In this document: positions 35,196-45,278 of the stretch, piece after piece
Position numbering within the stretch: the first letter of the stretch is position 1
How the letters are laid out: every line of letters begins with the position of its first letter
Source of the DNA: Zantedeschia hybrid cultivar
Taxonomy: Eukaryota; Streptophyta; Magnoliopsida; Alismatales; Araceae
DNA length: 64,000 nt
Reading direction: 5' to 3'
Assembly (NCBI GenBank): GCA_030544215.1
Contig: JARZZO010000001.1
Span: 68,350,456-68,414,455, forward strand
Position numbers and translations under genes: made by a program
Notes under the pieces: generated by a model
Database searches by the model: none
What the model was told of the DNA's origin: nothing
What the model saw: the letters and a program-made list of their open reading frames with translations, nothing else

Positions 35196-38100
35196 TAAAA
35201 AGGTCACCTCAAATGCCTAGGCCATCACCTAGGCATTTGAGGTTGAGGCGACCCCCCGGTCGCCTCACACCTCTGACTACATAGCAGGAAACACAATTGT
35301 TCAAGGCTGTCACCTATATGGAAAGAATTCTCAAGACCTGGCAGAATATTTGAGAAATGGGTCAGTATGAAGATTGGCAATGGACAACATACTTATTTTC
35401 TAGAAGGATAAATGCTTGGGAGACTTTTATTCGAAGGACAGATTCCAAAGCAATCTATTAGAATTGCAATGATCAGTGGTGCACGGTAAATCAATACTAT
35501 CAGATTCAAGGGGAATCCATTTACTGTAATATTCAGTTAATAAAGGGGGCTGAAAGAGGAAGAGGAGGTGAATATGTTAGTCTATGGGAGCTTCTGAATC
35601 CTGTCAAAGTTGATCTTGAAGGCAGAGATAATGTTTGTGGTGGGAAGCGAATATTCAGAGTGAAATCATTGCACTCTTTGATGGATACTAACTGCCTTCA
35701 CATCCTAAATATAATGAAGTTTGGGAGGTTAAATCTCCTTTAAAGGTGAAGGCTTCTTGTGGCTGGTTTTTCAGAAGAGAATTGTCCCACAAAAATGTAT
35801 CACCAAAAATGAAATATGGATGGAGATTACTATTTGTTGCTTCTGTCAGTTGGAGGAGATGTTGATCATTTGATGAATTGCTGTCCCATAAACTCAGAAG
35901 TTTGGAAGGTCTTTGGCCCATTATTCTCTTTTTCAATAGGTTTTCATAATGTCCAAGACGTGGACTCAAATACACAGATTGAAGAATCAGCTTGGTAAAT
36001 GTCACACAAGCCAGATTATTTGCATTATTTCACATGCTATCTGCTGGAGCATATGGAGGGAAAGGAATGAAGCTGTTTTCCAGGGAAGTAACATTTATGT
36101 TGAAAACATTTGCCTTAAGCTGCCAATTTGCTCTTTAATCGGTCTAGGTTAATTTCTTCAGTCTTGGAATAAGGGAGATTTGTTGTTAAACTGATCTCTA
36201 TTTTTTTATTTTTCCTACTGTTAGGAATCTCTCCTGACATATTGATTGTACTACCTCTCTTTATTTAATAAAATCGGTGGTACAATCCACCCTTCTTTGA
36301 AGAAAAAAAAAACTAATTTTTCCCCCTTAAAAACTGAAACTGATATCCATGACACTGAAACTGACATTCATGACAGACACATGCATGGGCACATGCCCAA
36401 GTATCATGCCCTAAAATGCAGGTATGTGTGCCAGAATGCATTAATGACTAGATTGCACAAGCAACCAACTCCAAATCCCCAAGTTGAATATACATTTGCA
36501 GAAAAGTATTCAACCGACAGAGGATGGTTTTCAATAGAGGGAAATCTAGCTCCACCGTTTATAGGTGGGCAACAGTGTAGTTTGACCATTTTTGTTTATG
36601 CACACACATGCATGATACTACAGTCGGCATCTCTGTCAGAGATCGAGACAACATGACTCAAAAAAATGGGCTCTTTCTAGGACAAATGATTCTTTTTCTG
36701 TTATAGCGCACATGATAACTTGCCGATATGGCATCAATTCTAATTTTTTCTAAAAAAAAAAAAACCTTAAAGAGAGGTTATGTGGGAGAGCAACATGCCT
36801 CATCAATAGTGAAGTCGATGTCAGCATTGGAGGCAATCTTTCCATTATCTACGGGTATGTGTTTTATGCTTGTAAGTCATCAGGATAGTCCTGGCAAAAG
36901 TAACAAGAGTCCATATGCCATATTGTAGTTAGATATAGGTAAAAATATGTAAGCTATAGCTCACTGATTACAGAGGTGATAAAAAATAGATAAAAGCACT
37001 GACCTCAGGGTTGGCTCATCCACTTCCATGTAAGCTGCAAGCTTTCCAATCGAAATAGTCGAGTACAGTTTCAAGAAACTGCGAAAAGCCAGAAAGCAAT
37101 TGCTGTTGTTTTCACTTCATAAAGGAACAGCTTCACTGCAACCTATAAGCATCCTGCAAAAGTCAACAAAGATTATCCAATTCATCAGGTCTTGATTGGG
37201 AAGAGAAAAAACATGCTTTAGGATTCCTTCTGTAACAAGTTCTTCAACTGCAACAAAAGTTATTGACAAAATGCAAAAGAAAGCAGGAATATGTATGCGC
37301 AAGAAGAAGAAAATCAATCCCTACAAACAGCCGCATGAGATAAAGATTGATATTCCAAAGATACTGGTTAGAAAGTGAACAAGAGTAAAACACCACTACA
37401 CAAGAGCAATATTCCCAAACAATTGTTATTTGACTCCCTATAACACTATAAAGTCTCAATCTTGATATGGAGTACAATTCCGTCTTTCAGTTCCAATCTT
37501 ATAGATGAGGTCATTATGCATGTACATAAGATATAGATGTCTATCTAATCCACAGAATATTCAACATTTTGAAGCATGACATACAGATTTTGTGATAAAA
37601 CATAAGCCTTTTTGGGGAAGATAACGATAAAACAGAAATTAGTAACCTTTGTCTTAAGGGAAATGCTTTACTTTCAGGCCCCCAACAACATTCCAATGCA
37701 TACAATGCTCCAACAACTTGAAACACACAAATTACAGGACCGGTGTCAAGCACAACATGTTTCTTTACACTAAAAACTCACCAAAGGTTCTAAGTGACAG
37801 CACAGTCAGTCAACTGAAAAAGCACTGCTACACACTGACATATGAAGGATATCACAGGTAAAATGTGTCAAATATATCATCCTTGGCTAAGATAGAAGTA
37901 GAACATGAGCAGTCCAAACTATTCAGTCAAAATGAAAAAGCATACAAAAAGGAAATATACAGTCTGAAATAATTGCCACATCCTTGTTAGCTAAAATGAA
38001 AAAGCATACAAAAAAGAAATATACAGTCTGAAATAATAGCTGCATCCTTGTTAGCTAAACTTTACAACAACATCTTGAGTGAATTCAGCAATCACCGATG

Positions 38101-41100
38101 TCCATGAAATCCAAAGAATTACATAGTAGCATTAGGAAGACACAGATTTTTTTATTTTATTTTTTTTGGGAAAACTAGAAAGATAAAGAAGGTTACCCAT
38201 ATGCTAATATTACTAATTTACTATAGAAAACAAGAATTAAAAACAGGAAAAATTGAGGCAAAGAAGAAAGTCTTGAGTATTAAAACAATGTTTTCATAGT
38301 GACTGTGAAAAAGATACCTATCGACACAAAAACACATTCATCACTCACAAACTTATCATTTCTTAATTACATATAATAAAGATATCTACCATTCATAATT
38401 TATACTTTTCTTCATTAGGTAGGTGAAACTTAGCATATGGATTCTTGCACTTACAATGAGGAAGAACAACCATTCATAATAAAAAAAGAGTAGAACACGA
38501 ACATACCAAGTAATATTAGAAGTACAACAAAAATTAATGCTGGGCAGAAAACCATAACAAAAAAGAGCCAACTAAAATGAACAACAATATAATCAGCGAT
38601 GCATGCAAAGGAGACAATAGTACCTGGTTGTAGTTTGCAAGGGGTTCCTCAAAGATTGAAGCAGAAGGTGTAATAAACTTTGGGCAAGCATAGGAGAACA
38701 ACTCATCATATAAAGCATACGCCTCATCGTCGTACCTTTGCATTCGTACCATCTTCTCATTGTACTTCTCTCTTAGCTGGACTGTGAACATTTTCGTCAA
38801 CAAGATTCACTTGAGGGCACAGCGAAAGACCAAATTGCCAACAAGGCATACATTTTGCTCATTTTTCTTTAGAATTTGATCATATTGTGGAGATTTCTGG
38901 TGATACTGCTTGGTCTTCAAAATATATAGAAGGATTTTATTGGAACTCTCGTATTGCTTCAGCATACCTATTAAGAAGATGGTAGATAATTAAAATAAGC
39001 ATAAGAAAAGTAAAAAAGATGCAGTTTCAACAAACAAAGTTCAAGTAAGATACATGTAAGGAAGAACAAAAAGACTGAGGGAAGCTGTTCATCCTTTGGA
39101 TTCCACAATTTCATTAAATTTAGGCTCATAAGTACTATCTTGCCACAAATTTTATATGACGCCATACATCAGAATTCACCTGAATATGTGCCAGATGTCA
39201 TTACCATCCCAACAATTTGAGTAGGTTTAGGGAATGGTGTCAAAATACCTAGAGATACGAGCATGTCTGCTAGGCAACTGCCGGCATGATGTTCAACATA
39301 GTCTAAAAAGTCTTCAGGAAGACTTGAGGGGTGCTGCAAAATCCTCACGGGGCCTAAGCCTTGAGGCACAACAAGGCATATGCCTCACTAGTTTACAGAA
39401 AAAATCATGGAAGTACATTAACAAAATAAAACAATACTGACTTCCCCTATGATTTTTGAAGAAGGTCAGTGCCTACAAGGAAACCTCCGCTGGGATTCAG
39501 GGCAGCTCCTTTGACTTTCCCTATGTTAATGCCATCACAACTCAATGACAGAGCCAATGGAAGTGAAACATGGGGTGGAAGCCATGGAGTAGCAATGGGT
39601 GGTGAAGCAATAGGTGCCATGGTTATTGCTTACTGCCCTCTCGTTTGGTGTTGGAAGTAGAGTAGTTGGGTCTAACATAATTGTTTTATCCAATAGAATC
39701 CTTATTATCGAATCATGATCTAAGGACAATAACATGGGCACAAACCTTAGGATTACCTCAAACCATCTCACTGCCTCAATTAACAAAAGGTGTAAGCCTC
39801 AAGTAAACAGCTTGAGCCGGATGCCTCGATTAACAAAAAGGTGTAAGCCTTACGTAAACATGTTGGAGCACATCCCTCAAGGCATTTAACCTTGCCTTGA
39901 GGTGTACGCCTTAGTGCCCTCAGGTGCTGCCTTTCTAACTATTGATGCTCAACCACAGAATTATAATGCCATAACAAGGGTTAGTTGGCAAGACATAGGA
40001 GAACCCGCCATAGTGACAAATTTTGCCAAAGTCATGGCTGTTGTTGATAGCAGTTAAAACCAGGAAGAAAACAAACATTTACAAAAACGATTGATTACAA
40101 ATAACCATTATTTACCTGGACTGCCCAACCCCAAAATAAGATTAGATTCAATCTAACCTCATTTTCCTAGGAGACTCTTGAAATCATCTCCTAGTGTATC
40201 TGCCGACTTATATCCAATCTTACTTTCTAACCTCTTCAGCATGAATCTCGGTAGCTCTCTTCGCTACCACCATCTCAGGCCTGTCTACCATATGAAATTC
40301 ATAAAATCCGGACCATTTCTGCAATGTGCAATTTCTATTTCCTGCCCTCACATTTCTGCCTTCGCTTGTGTTCCAGTAGGATTTGCATCCTAATTTCAGA
40401 ATAGCAGTGAATTCTCCACCTCCATCTAATCTTATGATCTATCTAATCTTATGATCTCACTGCATTCAGGTTAGTGTCCATCATGGAGAACCTAACAGTT
40501 AGACCAGACAGGAAATGACAACCCCCCCCCCCCCCCCCCGCCACCCAAAAAAAAAACAAAAAAAAACTGGCCACATCAACTACTTTGTACACAAACCAAA
40601 AAAAAAATTCTTAGAAGAGATAAGTCTGTTATGAGTTTTTTTTTCCTTTTTATGGTTGCACAAAAGAATACATAAAATTTCAACTATAATAGACAAAGAA
40701 ATTCACATAAACAAAAGCCTATTGTTTATTTGAGGCTTGAATTTTCAATCTCATTGACTTTTGTGCGATAAGATAGAGACAATAGCTGCACTATTTTTTT
40801 CCGTATCTTCAATCTATTGCTTATGTATTGAAAACTTTGACTGTAAATACAATCAGATTATATAACCATAAGTTTGAACAACTAACTATTCTTCACAAAA
40901 CAAAGCCTGCAAAAAGCTAGACATTTCACTTCAAACATAGAAGATTGAATCCAAATCCAACACTTATACCAATTTGTTACCATCACAATGAATGTTATAT
41001 CAAATATGTTCTAAACAAGTGCCCTCATGATATGGATATTTCTTTTGCATTTCATTTAGAATACTGATAAAGGAAGCACCAGTGATCACAAGTATCCTCT

Positions 41101-42833
41101 TCCTCATCCACATCATCATCAAAGTCTTATCCCATCTATTTGGGGTTGGCTACATAAATCCTATCCTACTATCTCAATCTATCCAATGCCAAACTTGAGG
41201 TAACACATACAACACAAAGTCCTTTCTAAGCAAAACTAACCACCTTGTCTTAGGTCTTCCTCGATGTCTTTTACCCTCCTCCACTATAATTTTAGCGCAC
41301 CTCTTAACTGGTGCTGAACTCGGGCGACTATGTACATGACCACAAATACTCCCTCTTGAGAATTGATATTTCACTACAACTTCTTCAAACTAAACTATTT
41401 TTTAACCCTTGTAAGAGACATTCCTGTCATTCAATTTTAATAACAAGATCAAGGGTTATCACACATGGCACTAAATTTTATATCATCTTTTACTTGGCTC
41501 TACTGTAATATCTCACTACAAAGAAAAGGGTACTGCCTAATATTTCTGCAGATATGAATGGGACAAAAAGCATACCTTCTCAGCATCAAGTTTGCAAATC
41601 CATAGTGATAAATTGCACTTATATGGCTTCCAATCACAATTGTGTAAACTCCTTGTTGACTGATGTCAATAGGAGCTAAACACTTCAGCCCGGTCTGATA
41701 ATCCCCAAGAAGACAATGCACTCTCAGCAATCCTATCATGCTGTAGTAGCCCAAAACTTTCAGTACATTGCTTCCACCTTCGTAGTCATAACCATCGGTT
41801 GCTGTGAACTGCTCCAGGCCCTCCTTTTCTCGCTCCAGTGTTTGGATGATCATCGACTTCTCCACAAGTGCTTGCAAATAGTTGAGCACACCATACACAT
41901 TCCATGCCTACAAAACAGAATTAACTGTCACAAATCCCATTCGGCATGAAGTTGCAGATTATCACAGCAATCCCCATGGATGATCACAAGAACTCCAAGT
42001 TACATTGGAAAAAAGGAAAAAACAATGTTTCAGATAGTTCAACATGATTCCGAGAAAATGACGTCACTTTCTTCACCTACAAATCATCAAGGCTGCATCA
42101 AACATTTTTCCGTAACAATAACTCAAAAGCTGCTCGATGCTAATAACAAACTCAAGAAGCACACTAAAACACAATCAGCACTCTAGAAAGCAGAAAAAAA
42201 CCGGATAAACGGCACACACAGGCATCAAGATAGCACTCCCCCAAGAGTTATGAAACAAAAGCAGGAAATATAAGAAATACGCACCTGGTCATACTGTCTC
42301 AGCAGCTGGAGCTCCTCCTCGGTCTTGCTCTTGAGCTTGGCCCGGTACTGGCAGTAGGACTGGAACTGGTAGACGAACTCGTCCACCATGTCCCAGAGCC
42401 ACTGATTGGGCAGCTGCATGCTCACCACGCCGTGTAGCACCACGCTGAAGAGGCTGCAGTAGTTGTCCCACGACTCGACCCGCTGCCGCGCCGTGGGAGT
42501 CAGCCGCGCGTAGAGGTGGCGGAACCAGAGCTCCCGGTACAGCAGGCAGAAGACATGGTCGTTGTCGACGTACGGGGCGATGGCCTCCACCGCCGGCCAG
42601 GGACTCTCCCGGAACATCCGCTCGCACAGCTGTTGGAAGCTCCCCTCGTACATCTGATGGATCTCGTACACGTTCCGCTCCCGGATGTGGCGGTAGAGGT
42701 GGACCACGAAGGTCTTCACGGACTCCGGCACGACGTTGGGGTCGTAGTCCAGGTCCGACGCCGGCGCTGCCTGCTGCGGCCGGCTCTCGTAGGGGCGGTC
42801 GTCGTAGCCATAGGAGGCCGCCCTTGCAGCCAT
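32221..42833 (-). CDS. Eukaryotic translation initiation factor 3 subunit l, 7 exons, with indel cluster in exons 3-5
   Basis: eIF3l is a PCI-family subunit of the eIF3 complex that scaffolds the 43S pre-initiation complex. Exons in coding order are 42285-42833, 41576-41907, 38624-38967, 37004-37153, 36799-36890, 32392-32463 and 32221-32265. Exon 1 starts MAARAASYGYDD and carries DYDPNVVPESVKTFVVHLYR and LPNQWLWDMVDEFVYQFQ. Exon 2 carries GYYSMIGLLRVHCLLGDYQ. The last exons read DIIHVVDSK...GDYFLRQVLK and FEEIINELENAKLN-stop. Exons 1, 2, 6 and 7 are open. Exon 3 has four +1 insertions (about 38942, 38853-38856, 38830 and 38779). Exon 4 has one 1-bp loss and two gains. Exon 5 has one gain (36853-36855). 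Allowing for these, phases close exactly and give about 525 aa, normal for the family. Intron 5 has a GC donor (GAG|GCATGT). Either an assembly with uncorrected indels or a recent pseudogene; the residue-level conservation favours the former. Confidence 0.9.
32949..33149. repeat. CCGATACCG-rich inverted-end repeat in eIF3l intron 5
   Basis: This stretch is dense in CGATACCG/CGGTATCG/GGTACCG words. It starts TTGGCAATATC and ends TACTGCCATCC, so the ends are weakly inverted. It is non-coding and most likely a MITE or satellite-like remnant. Confidence 0.5.
33558..33622. repeat. (AT)n microsatellite
   Basis: About 32 uninterrupted AT dinucleotides lie directly at the 5' edge of the plus-strand LINE fragment. 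Confidence 0.95.
34541..34905. repeat. CT-rich low-complexity tract
   Basis: Degenerate CTCTCTC/CTCACTCT repeats, open in several frames only because of composition (Ser/Leu/Pro-rich artefactual peptides). Not a gene. Confidence 0.85.
35158..35196. repeat. (TA)n microsatellite
   Basis: A TA dinucleotide run in the AT-rich tail of the element inserted in the LINE. Confidence 0.85.
37929..38055. repeat. ~63-bp tandem duplication in eIF3l intron 3
   Basis: Two adjacent copies share AAAATGAAAAAGCATACAAA and AAATATACAGTCTGAAATAA, each ending CATCCTTGTTAGCT. Few differences are visible. The duplication lies in the same stretch as the exon indel cluster, so it should be checked for assembly quality. 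Confidence 0.8.
39230..39930. repeat. GAGGC/AAGGC-rich repeat remnants in eIF3l intron 2
   Basis: Scattered words such as CCTTGAGGCACAACAAGGC, GTGTAAGCCTCAAG and CAAGGCATTTAACCTTGCCT resemble the arms of the GAGGCG element at 34.1-35.3 kb. No clean ends are visible. Probably a decayed relative. Confidence 0.35.
40520..40556. repeat. Adjacent poly-C and poly-A runs
   Basis: A run of about 17 C is followed closely by an A-run. It is one of several such mononucleotide pairs in the window. Confidence 0.85.
41090..41380 (-). mobile_element. 3' end of an RTE-type LINE in eIF3l intron 2
   Basis: The minus strand encodes PVKRC and a basic GKRHRGRPKTRWLVLLRKDF segment. This matches the conserved C-terminal tail of plant RTE-clade reverse transcriptases (GRPKKTW...RKDL). 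Further on come CCAACCCCAAATAGATGGGA and a GATGATGATG-type tail, the usual RTE 3' terminus. It is severely 5'-truncated. Confidence 0.7.
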
Positions 42834-44310
42834 CTCCGAATTGGGAGCCTTCGCGACCAGGTGAGCACGGCTAGTGGTGGTGGCGGAGGAGGAGGAGGAG
42901 ACCGGGATGCTACACCTGCTTCGCTTCTGATACGGCGGCCGGAGAGAGAAGTAGCAGAAGCAGAGGTGGAGGGAGGAAGGGGGATCCCCTTTCTGCTTTC
43001 TAGGGTTTTGAGAGGAGGAAGGCGAGAGAGCGGGTGACGGCTCGTCGCCAGATAGAAATGGTGGACTGGATTAGTGTGCGCCCATTTTGGAGGCCCATGG
43101 CGTGGATGAATATGGGCTGCTCGTTCGCGTTTGGGCTTCAAGAGGCCCAAAGGCCAAGCTCGTAACCGAGCGTGGGCTTCATGGATCTCGTGAAAAAAGT
43201 TTAATTCAATATTTATCTGAATACCGAGAAAAATAATACTTGCCAACTAGATTATGGTGTAAGAGTAGAGACTGTACTCACACAAGAAAGTCTGAGTCAA
43301 ATCTTAAATCTTATTTCTTACGGTGTACTGGAGGGAAAATTTGTGCCAGACTGCTCTGCACTGGCAAGACTTTGTTTAAAGGATGTTGTTCCTTGTGATA
43401 CAGTTTCATTCAAGAGACTTGAGCTTGAATTGATCGATGTTCAGCTATTACTGTTCGTGTCTATTTTAAAACTGAAGTAATGCTTGTTACACCGTTGTAT
43501 GTATAAATGAGGTGAGATGAATTGAGCCAACCAATCTCCTTCTGCCACTTGAAGAACCTACCTGGAGAGTATCCCCCCCTCTCGAGATCACAGTCTAATG
43601 GACAATTTTTTTATTTGTGGGGGGGGGGGGGGGGGGGGCGGAGACTCATGAAGTTCGCCCAAATACATTAGCCTAGCTCCTCTCATTTTTATTCCAACAA
43701 ATTGAAGTCTTATGTTGCATTACTTTCTGTAAGAAGCATTTTGGGAATTCTGTAATTTAGAATCGAGTTATTTTGAGGAGAGGATATTCGACCTTGAAGG
43801 CCGTTCAGTGTGATCTCTTTCTACGTCCAAGTAAAAACACCAAATGAAAGTTTCCCTTACTACATTAAAAAAAAATTGAAGAAGGTGTTGACTGATAGTC
43901 TTCATGATGAAAGAGGTAATTAAAAGTAGTTGCCAACAAAAAAATTCGCCCCATACACCCCTAATGTCACTCCTCAAAGTTTATCGAACTGACAGCCCTG
44001 GAAACCCAAAATTGTCTCTAACTGATAGCTGCGTCAAACGCCATATCAAACTGTGAAGTTCCTGCCTTTATTTCTTGCAGCTGCCACCATGAAACCCACG
44101 GATGCACATGATAAAGGTAAATCCAAAGCACTCTGATTTAATCAGCTTCAGCTTCGCCACTTTCATCTCGAATGTAAAAAGTTCCATGTTATCCAAATGC
44201 TCATGTGTTCAAAAGACACACTCAGATGGGGATTGCACGGATGTTTATCAGACCTCACAAGGGAAAGCAGATGGACCATAGAAGTTGAAAACAAAAATTC
44301 AAAAGTTTCT
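42834..44310. other. eIF3l promoter and spacer
   Basis: A GC-rich leader and promoter run to about 43.15 kb, followed by AT-rich spacer with a poly-G run near 43619-43638. No other gene is seen. Confidence 0.45.
43001..43008 (-). promoter_or_regulatory. Telo-box (AAACCCTA) upstream of eIF3l
   Basis: AAACCCTA lies on the minus strand about 170 bp upstream of the eIF3l start codon. Telo-boxes are established promoter or 5' UTR elements of plant translation-machinery genes, so the position and gene type fit. Function is inferred. Confidence 0.5.
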
Positions 44311-45237
44311 TCACTTTGACATGAGAGTCGGAACCAGTTTGTCAACAGTTTCTGAACATAAAACAGAGAGGCTTGCATCCTTGCTCATCAAAGATTGTGC
44401 CGTTCTTGCTGCCAGCTTGTCATAAAGGCATTGAAATGCCTGCAAAATAGGATGATGAAAGTTACAATTCAATCAATAAGAAGAATGGAAGAAAAGAAGA
44501 CAAAAGAGAATATTTTCCACCTTCTCAGAGTTTAGCACTGCAGCACTAACCTTTTATCAATCAGCACATTGACTGTGGATTATGAAGCAAAATTTTCGAT
44601 GAGGCATATCACAATTCACAAGTTTTAGATAAATAAGATAAGATGGACATAAGTTCACAAACTTATGTAAAGTTGCATAAGGTTATCATGGAAAAAATAA
44701 TGCAGATTGTCAAATGCCCCCTGGAATACATATCGACGTTGATCCTCTGCGAAGCAACTAGTGTTCAACTCATATACCTGCATGTCTACATTCAGTATAC
44801 CCTCCCCATAAGATTGTCAAATGCCCCCTGGAATACATATTGACATTGATCCTCTGCGAAGCAACTAGTGTTCAACTCATATACCTGCATGTCTACATTC
44901 AGTATACCCTCCCCATAAGACTCCAGCTCCTGCTTCTGCATAACACAGCAGCCAGACCCCTTTGATCCATGAACACTTGAATCTCATCCCCCAGGTAACA
45001 AATACCATTCTTTTCTGAATGCAAGAAATTTGCAAACATATCTCTCGGATGAATATTTCCCTATCCAATGTCTTCTAACAAGAAGGATATAGCCACATTA
45101 TTTCTGAGATAAGGGTATATGAGCAAAATTTGATGATCGCATAATTAAAATGAAAGAATGTAAGAGGTAACAAGTAAAATCCCCTAAAGATTGGGGATGA
45201 TGATGAACAAATTGGGGTTGTGTGCATGTGTGTGTGT

Positions 45238-45278
<41 letters not shown>

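Larger units (their letters stand above)
34099..35284. mobile_element. TIR-like element inserted in the LINE, carrying a GC-rich promoter-like and CT-rich core
   Basis: The ends are inverted: CTATGTTATCAAAGGCGAGTG on the left and, reversed, CTATGTAGTCAGAGGTGTGAG on the right, followed by GAGGCG/CGCCT-rich arms. The core (about 34250-34560) is GC-rich with a CCTATATAGCC box and gene-like sequence. It is followed by a long (CT)n-type tract (34541-34905) and an AT-rich tail. No transposase. The arms are typical of the plant GAGGCG-family non-autonomous elements; the core may be captured host DNA. Confidence 0.5.
33623..36311 (+). mobile_element. Decayed L1-type LINE in eIF3l intron 5, split by a later insertion
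   Basis: The LINE is antisense to the host gene. The left part (33623 to about 34098) encodes the end of the RT region (MYLEQPLHYRGLRISDWD, KRLAGWKLKYLSLGGRI). The right part (from about 35285) encodes degenerate zf-RVT sequence (VSMKIGNGQHTYFW, GDVDHLMNCCPINSEVWKVF, SIWRERNEAVFQG). It ends in an A-run near 36302-36311, a plausible poly-A tail. It is 5'-truncated, with stops and frameshifts throughout. The break coincides with a separate inserted element. Confidence 0.85.

Noticed and set aside
42516..43037. 173-codon plus-strand open frame
   Set aside because: Antisense shadow of the GC-rich eIF3l exon 1 and its leader.
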